DNA of 64,000 nucleotides from positions 558,001 through 622,000 of the forward strand of contig NZ_JADYVE010000002.1 of the NCBI RefSeq assembly GCF_020193655.1. The letters are read 5' to 3'. The notes below the pieces were generated by a model. The model was given only the letters and a program-made list of their open reading frames with translations, did not search any database and was not told the origin of the DNA. Below are positions 30,301 to 38,370 of the stretch, in pieces. The stretch comes from Ensifer sp. IC3342. Lineage in GTDB: Bacteria > Pseudomonadota > Alphaproteobacteria > Rhizobiales > Rhizobiaceae. How positions within the stretch are numbered: position 1 is the stretch's first letter; each line of letters starts with the position of its first letter. The position numbers and the translations under genes are program-made.

Positions 30301-30798
30301 CTATTGCGGGCGCCCTTTCTCCCAGTTAACCGTCTGGCCAAAAAGCGGCACGGTGGTGATCGACATCTTGGCCGATCCGTCCGTCAGCTGTCGCGAATGC
30401 GCGAGGTAAATCAGCGTGTCATTCGCCTTGTCGTAAATGCGGGTCACCAGCAGGTCTTTCCAGATTAGCGACAGGCCGGAGCGGAAAACCTCTTCCCCTT
30501 CCTTCGAAAGATCGATGTCGCCGATGGTGATCGGCCCTGTCTGCCTGCAGGCGATCGAATTGTTGGAGGGGTCCTCGAACCAGTTGCCGTTCTTCAGGCG
30601 ATCGATCACGCTGCGATCGAAATAGGTCACGTGGCAGGTCACACCGTTGACCTTGGGGTCGCGGACTGCGTCGATCTTGATGTCGTTGCCGAGCCAGTCG
30701 ACGCCGACTTCGCCGACCGTTTCGGCGCGCGCGGGGAGGGACGCTGCGGCACAGGCGGCAAGCCCGGCAAGGAGCAGGATGCGGATGGGGCGGAACAT
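30301..30798 (-). CDS. creA: CreA-family periplasmic protein
   Basis: CreA is a widely distributed small exported protein of unclear role. From the ATG at 30798 (TCGGAGAAAAC upstream) the protein has 165 residues with a signal peptide (IRILLLAGLAACAAASLPARA, cleavage after ARA). The mature part shows the family's VGVDWLGNDIKIDAVRDPKV, GVTCHVTYFDR and SIACRQTGPI, the two cysteines probably forming a disulfide, and ends with SITTVPLFGQTVNW. It is preceded upstream by a GGDEF gene on the same strand. Confidence 0.9.
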   Translation of the reverse strand: MFRPIRILLLAGLAACAAASLPARAETVGEVGVDWLGNDIKIDAVRDPKVNGVTCHVTYFDRSVIDRLKNGNWFEDPSNNSIACRQTGPITIGDIDLSKEGEEVFRSGLSLIWKDLLVTRIYDKANDTLIYLAHSRQLTDGSAKMSITTVPLFGQTVNWEKGRPQ

Positions 30799-30915
30799 GA
30801 AGTTTTCTCCGATGGATTGCAGCGTTGAGATAGGTGGCGGGCGCGCCAATGCAAGCCGAGGCGCCGGCCCATGGCCGCTTTGCCAGGGCAAACAGCGCTG
30901 CGTTGGCAGCTCGAA

Positions 30916-32163
30916 TCAAGACCGATATCGACGCGTCGCCTGGCGCGGAGCCGCCTGTTCCGGCTCCGGACTATGGGACTGGCGCAACTGTGCGGCTGCC
31001 GCTGCGAGCGCGCGGGCGCTGGCGTCGACCTGGCGTTGTTTTGCGATCGTACAGCGATCGCGGCCGTCCGCCTTGGAATCGTAGAGCGCCAAATCGGCCC
31101 GGATCATCACCTCGGTTATCGAGTCGCCCGGCGCTGCGGTCGCGATGCCGATGCTGACGGTCAGCCGGATGCGTTGATGAACGCGGGTGACCGGCGTTTC
31201 ACGCACGGTCCGGCAGATTGCCTCGGCGAGCGCGGTCGCTTGCTCCTCGGTGTGGTCCGGCAGGATCAGGCCGAATTCCTCGCCGCCGATCCGGCCAAAG
31301 GCACCGCGGCCGTCGAGGAAGGCGGACACGGTCTCGGCGAAATGCTTGAGCGCAATGTCGCCGCAGGCATGACCGTAATGGTCGTTGATTTGCTTGAAAT
31401 AATCGAGGTCGAGGAGCAGGAAGGCAAGCGGCCGGCGCCGGGCGAGGCAGTCCGCGAAAATCCGCTCTCCCGCCTCGATCAGCGCCCCGCGCGACAGGAC
31501 ACCGGTCAGCCCGTCGCGGGCGATGATCGTCCTCAGACCGGCGATGATGCGGCTCTGGGCGGTGAGGATGACGGCGACGAAGAGGAGTGGCAGAAAAGCC
31601 ACCTGCATTGCGGCAACTGCGAACTCGAAGGCAGCAGAAGCGGAAGGCACCGGCGTTTGATGCAAGGGGCTCAGCGCATAGACGAGCGCGGCGGAGCCGA
31701 TTGTGGTCGAAATGACAACAACCATGTGGCACGCACGCCGTGCCTTCGGCCAGCGATCGAGCACGGCGAGACTGGCGACGAGAAGAAGGGCAGAGGCAAG
31801 ACCGAGCGCAATCAGCAGCCGAGCGCCGAGGCTGCCGTCGCCGTTCAGCGAGGCGACCAGGCCGACAATGCCGGCGGCGAGCGCCAGTGCCGGCAACAGG
31901 AAAGCGGGAGCGGATAGTGCGAGGAGACCGCGGAACCCCAGAAGAATGAAGAGGTATGCGGATATCAGCGCGGCGTAGCCGAGCACGACGGGGAGAAGGG
32001 CCGAAACCATATCCGCAACCATCATCGAGGCGATTGCGATCGCCGAAAGCGCACAGCCGAGGCAAAAAAACTGCATGCCGGCTGCCGCCGTCCTGCGCAG
32101 CGACACAAGGGTCGGCAGCACCATCAAAAGCGCAAAGAACGATATGACAGGGAGAAAGCTCAT
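30916..32163 (-). CDS. Membrane-bound GGDEF diguanylate cyclase
   Basis: The start at 32163 (MSFLPVISFFALLMVLPTLV) gives 415 residues; no strong ribosome site is seen, so a longer N-terminus cannot be excluded. About seven or eight membrane segments fill residues 1-230. The GGDEF domain follows (IARDGLTGVLSRGALIEAGE, LLDLDYFKQINDHYGHACGD), with active-site signature RIGGEEFGLILPDH, so it should make cyclic di-GMP. The inhibitory RxxD site normally found five residues before GGEEF is not seen. Signal input by the membrane part is unknown. Confidence 0.88.
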   Translation of the reverse strand: MSFLPVISFFALLMVLPTLVSLRRTAAAGMQFFCLGCALSAIAIASMMVADMVSALLPVVLGYAALISAYLFILLGFRGLLALSAPAFLLPALALAAGIVGLVASLNGDGSLGARLLIALGLASALLLVASLAVLDRWPKARRACHMVVVISTTIGSAALVYALSPLHQTPVPSASAAFEFAVAAMQVAFLPLLFVAVILTAQSRIIAGLRTIIARDGLTGVLSRGALIEAGERIFADCLARRRPLAFLLLDLDYFKQINDHYGHACGDIALKHFAETVSAFLDGRGAFGRIGGEEFGLILPDHTEEQATALAEAICRTVRETPVTRVHQRIRLTVSIGIATAAPGDSITEVMIRADLALYDSKADGRDRCTIAKQRQVDASARALAAAAAQLRQSHSPEPEQAAPRQATRRYRS

Positions 32164-32343
32164 TTCGAAACGGCCTGTCGTGCTAAAATAGAAAGGCGGC
32201 TTGCGTTCCAGCCAATATGCGACGTCAATTGGTACCTGTGGCGCATTAACGAAAGCCGGCAATTTTTGATGCAATTTTAACGATTGATCGGCCGCCATGC
32301 GGTTGTGCATGCCGACGTGGGGAGGTCGGCGGGAGCGGATGCG

Positions 32344-33009
32344 ATGCCCGGGGAAAGAATACCCTTTGCGGACAGGTTCGATGCGGGCCGAAAGCTCGCT
32401 CGCGCGATCGAGCGCGAGGATTTCGCCGATCCCGTGGTGATGGCGCTGCCCCGCGGCGGCGTGCCAGTGGCGTTCGAAGTCGCCGCACATCTCGGCGCGC
32501 CACTCGAACTCCTGATCGTCCGCAAGATCGGTGCGCCCGGGCAGGCCGAATTCGGCCTCGGCGCACTCGTCGACGGCGAGGTGCCGCAGCTTGTGTTGAA
32601 CGACGAAGCGATGCGTCTCGTGCATCCGCCCGAGGCCTATGTGGAGGCGGAGACGGAACGCCAGCGGCTCGAACTTGCGCGGCGCCGCGCGCTTTACGTC
32701 GGCAACCGGCCGCGCGTTTCGCCGAAGGGGCGCAATGTCATCGTCGTCGATGACGGCATTGCCACCGGCGGCACGGCCAAAGCGGCGATCCAGGCGCTGC
32801 GGAAGGAAGGCGCTGCAGCTCTGATGCTCGCCATTCCGGTCGCACCGCCGAGCGCCGTAACCGGCCTGCGCCGTGACGTCGACCGGATCGTCTGTCTTGC
32901 GAGCCCCAGCCCGTTCCACGCGGTCAGCATCTATTACGACAATTTCGAGCAGACGACGGATGCGGAGGTGGTCGCGCTCCTGAAGAAGGCGAGGGGCGAT
33001 GGCCGGTGA
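32344..33009 (+). CDS. Phosphoribosyltransferase-domain protein
   Basis: The protein has about 221 residues from the ATG at 32344; an earlier start at 32284 is possible. It begins RIPFADRFDAGRKLARAI, has ALPRGGVPVAFEVAAHLGAP, and the PRPP-binding motif VIVVDDGIATGGTAKAAIQA (about 135-154). Members of this group are annotated as phosphoribosyltransferases of unknown substrate and often lie next to dienelactone hydrolase or stress genes in rhizobia. Here it is divergent from the GGDEF gene, with about 180 bases between the two starts. The reaction is not known. Confidence 0.85.
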   Translation: MPGERIPFADRFDAGRKLARAIEREDFADPVVMALPRGGVPVAFEVAAHLGAPLELLIVRKIGAPGQAEFGLGALVDGEVPQLVLNDEAMRLVHPPEAYVEAETERQRLELARRRALYVGNRPRVSPKGRNVIVVDDGIATGGTAKAAIQALRKEGAAALMLAIPVAPPSAVTGLRRDVDRIVCLASPSPFHAVSIYYDNFEQTTDAEVVALLKKARGDGR

Positions 33010-33110
33010 GCTTCCGATGATGAGCGGGCACGCCACAGTCGCATAGACCGGATCGATGCCAGGGTTTATCCTCTCGCGCTCTGCAAGGTGCTTCCTGGTG
33101 GGTTCGAAAA

Positions 33111-33572
33111 ATGACCGAAGACCTCTCGATCCGGCCCGTCGTGCGCAGTGACTACGAGCGATGGCTGCCGCTCTGGGAAGGCTATAATGCCTTCTACGGC
33201 CGCTCAGGCGAAGCCGCGCTCACGCCGGACATCACGCTCATGACCTGGTCGCGCTTCTTCGATGCCTATGAGCCGATGTATGCGCTGGTTGCCGAAAGCA
33301 AGGGCCGGCTGATCGGGCTCACCCATTACATCTTTCACCGCAGCACCATCTCGATCCAGCCGAATTGCTATCTCCAGGATCTCTTCATCAACGATGCAGC
33401 GCGCGGCAAGGGCGTCGGCCAGGCGCTGATCAACGGTGTCTTCGAAGCGGCGCGACGGGCAGGATCACCGCGCGTCTACTGGCTGACGCACGAGAGCAAC
33501 ATCAAGGCGATGCGGCTTTACGACAAGGTGGCGCAGAAGTCGGGTTTCGTGATGTACAAGATGATGATTTGA
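33111..33572 (+). CDS. GNAT-family N-acetyltransferase
   Basis: The 153-residue protein has the GNAT fold: IRPVVRSDYERWLPLWEGYN at the N-terminus, a beta-strand region around YALVAESKGRLIGLTHYIFH, and the acetyl-CoA loop LFINDAARGKGVGQALINGV (about 87-106) with the R-G-K-G-V-G pyrophosphate-binding motif. The C-terminal YWLTHESNIKAMRLYDKVAQ also fits. Substrate unknown. ATG start at 33111. It converges with the helicase gene after a hairpin at 33629-33648. Confidence 0.9.
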   Translation: MTEDLSIRPVVRSDYERWLPLWEGYNAFYGRSGEAALTPDITLMTWSRFFDAYEPMYALVAESKGRLIGLTHYIFHRSTISIQPNCYLQDLFINDAARGKGVGQALINGVFEAARRAGSPRVYWLTHESNIKAMRLYDKVAQKSGFVMYKMMI

Positions 33573-33628
33573 GTGCGGGCCTGTTCTTCCCGCCCGCGAG
33601 CCTACTTCAATCTGCATCAAGTATCTCC

Positions 33629-33648
33629 CGCGCCGCCGACGCGGCGCG
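33629..33648. terminator. Hairpin between convergent GNAT and uvrD-like genes
   Basis: CGCGCCGC (33629-33636) and GCGGCGCG (33641-33648) pair perfectly around a 4-base loop. No T-run is present; position between convergent genes suggests a transcriptional end. Confidence 0.5.
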
Positions 33649-33731
33649 ACTGGATTCCCGTGACAAGCACAGGAATGAAGTATTTGCTGCAGTGGCTGAG
33701 AGATGGTGTGGCGGCCAATGGTTCGGCCTAA

Positions 33732-36302
33732 TCACACCCTCTCGACAAACCCATCCAGCACGCGTTTCTGCCCGGCCCGATCGAAATCGATCGTCAGCTT
33801 GTTGCCCTCGATCGCGGCGATGTTGCCGTTGCCGAATTTCAAGTGGAAGACGCGGTCGCCGATGTTGAAGCGGGAGGGTTCGGAGGTCGTCGACTTCGCG
33901 ACCAGTTCGCCTTCGATCATGCGGGTGCGCGGGCCCGACTCGCCGTAGCCGATGCGCTCGACGGCGTGGCCGGAGCGAGTGCCCCAGTTGTCGCGGGTGG
34001 CCTCCGAGCGGTGCTGCTGGGCGCGCTTCCAGCCGGGGGTCTGGTAGGAGTTTTCGAACGGGTCGGCCTTGTCGAAACGCGACTGGCCATAGCCGCCGCG
34101 TCCGTAGCCGCCATAGGAGAGATCCTGCTCGGCCACTTCCACATGGTCGATCGGCAGTTCGTCGAGGAAGCGCGAAGGCATCGTGGATTGCCAGAGACCG
34201 TGGATGCGACGGTTCGAGACGAACCAGATATGGCAGCGGCGCTTGGAGCGGGTAATGCCGACATAGGCGAGGCGGCGTTCTTCCTCGAGACCGGCACGGC
34301 CGCCTTCGTCGAGCGCGCGCTGGTGGGGGAAGAGGCCTTCCTCCCAGCCCGGCAGGAACACCGTGTCGAATTCCAGGCCCTTGGCAGAATGGAGCGTCAT
34401 GATCGAGACGGCATCCATGTCCTCGTTCTGCTCGGCGTCCATGACAAGCGCGACGTGTTCCAGGAAGCCGCGCATCGACTCAAATGCTTCCATCGAGCGG
34501 ATGAGTTCCTTCAGGTTTTCGAGGCGCCCAGGCGCTTCCGCCGATTTGTCGGCCTGCCACATGGCCGTGTAGCCGCTCTCGTCGAGGATCTGCTCGGCAA
34601 CTTCGGTATGCGGCGTGGTTTCGAGCAGCGTCTGCCAGCGGCGGAAATCGGTGACGACGTCGAAGAGCGCCTTGCGCGCCTTCGGCTTCAACTCGTCGGT
34701 CTCGATGATCTCGGTCGCGGCGGCGAGCATGGGGATGTCGCGCGCGCGGGCATAGTCGTGCAGCGTGCGCACCGTGGTGTCGCCCAGACCGCGCTTTGGC
34801 GTGTTGACGATGCGCTCGAAGGCGAGGTCGTCGGCCGGCTGGCAGACGAGGCGGAAATAGGCCATGGCGTCGCGGATTTCGAGCCGCTCGTAGAAGCGGG
34901 GGCCGCCGATGACTCGATAGTTGAGGCCGAGGGTGACGAAGCGGTCCTCGAATTCGCGCATCTGGAACGAGGCACGCACCAGAATCGCGATGTCGTTCAG
35001 ATTGTGCTTCTGCCGCTGGAGTTGCTCGATCTCCTCGCCGATGGCGCGGGCTTCCTCTTCCGAATCCCAGGCGGCATGCACGTGCACCTTCTCATCATCC
35101 GGATTGGTGCGCTCGGTGAAGAGGGTCTTGCCGAGGCGGCCTTCGTTATGGGCGATCAAGTGCGAGGCGGCACCGAGGATATGTTCGGTCGAGCGGTAAT
35201 TGCGTTCGAGCTTGATGACCTTGGCGCCGGGAAAATCCTTCTCGAAGCGCAGGATGTTGTCCACCTCGGCCCCGCGCCAGCCATAAATCGACTGGTCGTC
35301 GTCGCCCACACAACAAATATTGATTTGTTGTGTGGGTTTCTTCGCACTCACGCTGTCGCCGCTTACGCGGCTGCGCTCCGCGGGGGCGGACGAAACGTCG
35401 TCCGGCCAGCCTCGGCTGGCTCGGGCTTCGCCCGGGGCGCTTGCAGCGGGTGGTTTTGCTTGCGGCCGCTGCGCCAAGAGCCGCAGCCACATATATTGTG
35501 CGGTGTTGGTGTCCTGGTACTCGTCGACGAGGATATAGCGGAACTTGTCGTGATATTCCCTAAGCACGTCCGGATTGGCGCGGAACATCCGGATCGGGTG
35601 CAGGAGCAGGTCGCCGAAATCGCAGGCGTTGAGCGTCAGGAGCCGGTTCTGGTAGGCGGCGTAGAGTTCGCGGCCCTTGCCGTTGGCAAAGGCGCGGGCG
35701 TCGCCCTCCGGAATTTGCGAGGGATCGAGGCCCTTGTTCTTCCAGGTGTCGATCATGCCGGCGAACTGTTTTGCCGGCCAACGCTTGTCGTCGAGACCTT
35801 CGGCCTGGATCAGTTGCTTGATAAGCCGTACGACGTCGTCGGTGTCGAGGATGGTGAAGTCCGACCTCAAGCCGACGAGCTCCGCATGGCGGCGCAGGAG
35901 CTTGACGCCGATCGAGTGGAAGGTGCCGAGCCAGGGCATGCCTTCGACGGCATGGCCGACGAGCACGCCGATGCGCTCCTTCATCTCGCGCGCGGCCTTG
36001 TTGGTGAAGGTGACCGCGAGGATCTGCGAGGGGAAGGCGCGGCCGGTCGAAAGGATATGGGCGATGCGGGTCGTCAGAACGCGGGTCTTGCCCGTGCCGG
36101 CGCCGGCGAGCACGAGCACCGGTCCTTCGAGCGTCTCGACCGCTTCCGTCTGCTCAGGATTGAGGCCGGCGAGATAATCCGGGCGCTTGGCCTTGTCGCG
36201 GGCGGCCATCGCGCGCGCGGCGATACCGCCGGCGGCGGGCGCGGGTTTGCGCGGCGCCGGCTCCTCGTCGAAGAAGGGAATGTCGTCAAAACCTTTGCTC
36301 AT
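33732..36302 (-). CDS. uvrD: UvrD/PcrA-type superfamily 1 DNA helicase with in-frame insertion
   Basis: This 3'-5' helicase acts in nucleotide excision and mismatch repair. The start at 36302 (MSKGFDDIPFFDEEP) is preferred to GTG or ATG nine bases earlier and gives 856 residues. Helicase motif Ia/Walker A is VLAGAGTGKTRVLTTRIAHI (about 66-85), motif II DEYQDTNTAQYMW (about 255-267), motif III GDDDQSIYGWRGAEVDNI (about 333-350), and late motifs VSIMTLHSAKGLEFDTVFLP and RLAYVGITRSKRR. Between motifs II and III there is an Ala/Pro/Ser-rich insertion of about 40-55 residues (about 275-328) that is not part of the family; its DNA has a perfect inverted repeat at its edge. The C-terminal Gly/Tyr-rich part and NIGDRVFHLKFGNGNI match PcrA-like tails. 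Confidence 0.93.
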   Translation of the reverse strand: MSKGFDDIPFFDEEPAPRKPAPAAGGIAARAMAARDKAKRPDYLAGLNPEQTEAVETLEGPVLVLAGAGTGKTRVLTTRIAHILSTGRAFPSQILAVTFTNKAAREMKERIGVLVGHAVEGMPWLGTFHSIGVKLLRRHAELVGLRSDFTILDTDDVVRLIKQLIQAEGLDDKRWPAKQFAGMIDTWKNKGLDPSQIPEGDARAFANGKGRELYAAYQNRLLTLNACDFGDLLLHPIRMFRANPDVLREYHDKFRYILVDEYQDTNTAQYMWLRLLAQRPQAKPPAASAPGEARASRGWPDDVSSAPAERSRVSGDSVSAKKPTQQINICCVGDDDQSIYGWRGAEVDNILRFEKDFPGAKVIKLERNYRSTEHILGAASHLIAHNEGRLGKTLFTERTNPDDEKVHVHAAWDSEEEARAIGEEIEQLQRQKHNLNDIAILVRASFQMREFEDRFVTLGLNYRVIGGPRFYERLEIRDAMAYFRLVCQPADDLAFERIVNTPKRGLGDTTVRTLHDYARARDIPMLAAATEIIETDELKPKARKALFDVVTDFRRWQTLLETTPHTEVAEQILDESGYTAMWQADKSAEAPGRLENLKELIRSMEAFESMRGFLEHVALVMDAEQNEDMDAVSIMTLHSAKGLEFDTVFLPGWEEGLFPHQRALDEGGRAGLEEERRLAYVGITRSKRRCHIWFVSNRRIHGLWQSTMPSRFLDELPIDHVEVAEQDLSYGGYGRGGYGQSRFDKADPFENSYQTPGWKRAQQHRSEATRDNWGTRSGHAVERIGYGESGPRTRMIEGELVAKSTTSEPSRFNIGDRVFHLKFGNGNIAAIEGNKLTIDFDRAGQKRVLDGFVERV
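35305..35336. repeat. Perfect 14-bp inverted repeat inside uvrD
   Basis: CCCACACAACAAAT (35305-35318) and ATTTGTTGTGTGGG (35323-35336) are exact reverse complements around a 4-base centre. One arm encodes part of the conserved ICCVG before motif III, the other encodes residues TQQI at the edge of the insertion. Confidence 0.9.
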
Positions 36303-36416
36303 GCGGCCCAATGTAGTGATTCGGGACCGAAAGGCCAGAAAGGATGTTCTTCTTTTATTCCGGATTCTTCAAGCGCGGAGACAAGCCTGTGGAAAGAAAG
36401 CGCATTTTCGAGGCGA

Positions 36417-36827
36417 TCAATTCTCGCCTCTCGCATCGAAAGCCGGATCGACCGGGACCTGCAGCGCGGTCGCCAGCTGATTGGTCTTGGCGGCAAGCGA
36501 GATAATGCGCAGGAGATCGGCGTGCTCGGCCGCTGTCATGCCCTTGGCCTTGGCCGATGCCGTGTGGGAGTGGATGCAATAGTTGCAGCCGTTGGTGACG
36601 GAAACAGCGATGTAGAGCATTTCCTTCACCAGCGGGTCGAGGGCAGAAGGCGTCGCCATGACCGCCTTTACCTCCGCCCAGGTCCGCTCCAGCAGGTTCG
36701 CATCGAAGGCGAGCCAGAGCCACATATTGTTGATGAAATCCGATTTCCGCGTGGCACGGACGTCGTCGAAAACCGCTTTGACGCGCGGGTCGGCTTCCGG
36801 ATCGGACGGCGGGACCACAGTACTCAT
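36417..36827 (-). CDS. AhpD-like/carboxymuconolactone decarboxylase-family protein
   Basis: The 136-residue protein belongs to the AhpD-like fold. It carries the redox motif NGCNYCIHSHTASAKAKGM (about 80-98; CxxC with the following histidine), as in peroxidase-related alkylhydroperoxidase D proteins, and KEMLYIAVSVT before it. Proteins with this active site reduce peroxide-related partners or have unknown substrates. GGAGAAAG lies 5 bases before the ATG at 36827. It reads on the same strand as the helicase gene, about 115 bases upstream of it. Confidence 0.88.
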   Translation of the reverse strand: MSTVVPPSDPEADPRVKAVFDDVRATRKSDFINNMWLWLAFDANLLERTWAEVKAVMATPSALDPLVKEMLYIAVSVTNGCNYCIHSHTASAKAKGMTAAEHADLLRIISLAAKTNQLATALQVPVDPAFDARGEN

Positions 36828-37176
36828 GCTTTCTCCTCGAACTCAGATTGAACTTACGTGAGCGGTTGCAGACCAGCGCAAAGACGCGGGCCGGACCGCC
36901 GGTGCCGCCGCCGTGCATCTAGCAGAATGATGCCCGAGGCAAGCACAATAGCCCAGCCGCCGAGGCTGTAAACACGGGTTGTCCAGCAAAACACTGCGCC
37001 ACCGGCGCACCGCAATGGGCGCCATCATGCCGCCAACAAAATCGCTTTTATTACAATTGCGTAATGATGGCATTCCGAGATTGCTCGAAGGCACGCAAAC
37101 AATGATACTCGGAGCATATCGGAACGCTCCGCCGGCACGGGCCGCGCTGGAGCGCGCTTTTCATTTGGAGATTTGA
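36828..37176. other. Divergent regulatory region before the RND efflux operon
   Basis: These 349 bases separate the AhpD-like gene (minus) from the RND adaptor gene (plus). No gene is seen. The part near 37040-37110 is A+T-richer (CTTTTATTACAATTGCGTAA) and probably holds the efflux promoter; GGAG lies 6-10 bases before the adaptor ATG. Confidence 0.5.
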
Positions 37177-38370
37177 ATGCGGGTTTGGAAGCAGCTGGCG
37201 GTCAGCGCCATCGTGCTCGTGGTGGGGGCGGCAGCCTGGGTGCGTTTTGCGCCTGGCGCGGGCGAGACGCTGGCGGCAATCGGCGTTTCACATCCGCTGA
37301 TCGATGCATTGTCGAAGTCGCGGGGTAGCGACGGCGAAGGTGGGCGGCGCAATGGCGGACGCGGGCAGGGTGGCCAGGGAGGCTTCGGCGATGCGACGCT
37401 GGTCGTCGTCCGGCCGTCCGCAAGCGCGATCGTCAACGACAGGCTCAACGCCATCGGCAACGGCGAGGCAATCCACTCCGTCACGGTGACGCCGACGGCG
37501 ACCGGCAACCTCACCGAAATCCTGGTAAAGTCCGGCGAAAGGATCGCTCAGGGCCAGGTCATCGCGCGGCTCGACAGCGACGACCAGAAGGTTGCGGCGG
37601 AACAGGCGAGGCTGACGCGCGACAGTGCTGAGGAAAAGGTGCAGCGCTATCGCAATCTCAGCACGGCAAGGGCTGTGACGGCAGTCGAGGTTCGCGACGC
37701 GGAAATTGCGCTGCAGGCCGCAGAACTGGCGCTGAAAACCGCAGAGCTCGATCTCAGACGCCGCGATATCGTCGCGCCCTCGAAGGGCGTCGTCGGCATC
37801 ATCACGGTCAATGTCGGTGACTATGTCACGACCTCGACGCCGATCGCCGTGGTGGACGACCGCTCACAGATCCTCGTCGATTTCTGGGTGCCGGAACGCT
37901 TCGCCAGCAAGATTTTCGTCGACCAGCCGGTGACGGCGAATGCGATCGCGCAGCCGGGGCGGCAACTCGAAGGCGTCATCCACGCGATCGACAACCGCCT
38001 CGATCAGGCGAGTCGGACGCTCCGCGTCCGCGCGCGGCTCGAAAACCCCGACGACATGCTGCGGGCGGGCATGTCCTTTTCGGTCACTATGGCCTTCGAC
38101 GGCGATCGTTATCCGACGGTCGATCCGTTGGCGATCCAGTGGAGTTCGGACGGATCCTATATCTGGCGTGTCAACGGCGACCGCAGCGAGCGAGTGCCGG
38201 TCAAGATCATCCAGCGTAACCCCGACAAGGTGCTTGTGGACGCCTCTCTTGCGGAGGGCGACCGTGTCGTGACCGAGGGCGTGCAGCGCCTGCGCGACGG
38301 CGGCGCGGTGCGCGTTGCCGGCGAAAACCGACCCGAGCCCGAGCAGAAGGTCGCGGGAGAGGCACAATGA
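37177..38370 (+). CDS. RND efflux periplasmic adaptor (membrane fusion protein)
   Basis: This 397-residue protein connects an inner-membrane RND pump to an outer-membrane channel. It has one N-terminal membrane anchor (KQLAVSAIVLVVGAAAWVRF), a Gly/Arg-rich stretch near 50-65, a lipoyl half motif VTPTATGNLTEILVKSGERI (about 106-125), an alpha-hairpin (about 135-190), the second lipoyl half IVAPSKGVVGIITVNVGDYV and a beta-barrel with VSTP-like TSTPIAVVDDRSQILVDFWV. The stop overlaps the pump gene start as ATGA. No TolC-type gene is in this window. ATG start with GGAG upstream. Confidence 0.92.
   Translation: MRVWKQLAVSAIVLVVGAAAWVRFAPGAGETLAAIGVSHPLIDALSKSRGSDGEGGRRNGGRGQGGQGGFGDATLVVVRPSASAIVNDRLNAIGNGEAIHSVTVTPTATGNLTEILVKSGERIAQGQVIARLDSDDQKVAAEQARLTRDSAEEKVQRYRNLSTARAVTAVEVRDAEIALQAAELALKTAELDLRRRDIVAPSKGVVGIITVNVGDYVTTSTPIAVVDDRSQILVDFWVPERFASKIFVDQPVTANAIAQPGRQLEGVIHAIDNRLDQASRTLRVRARLENPDDMLRAGMSFSVTMAFDGDRYPTVDPLAIQWSSDGSYIWRVNGDRSERVPVKIIQRNPDKVLVDASLAEGDRVVTEGVQRLRDGGAVRVAGENRPEPEQKVAGEAQ

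Noticed and set aside
33843-36851. A 1002-codon open frame on the plus strand across uvrD.
   Set aside because: It lies antisense to a helicase with all conserved motifs and has no recognisable domain of its own.
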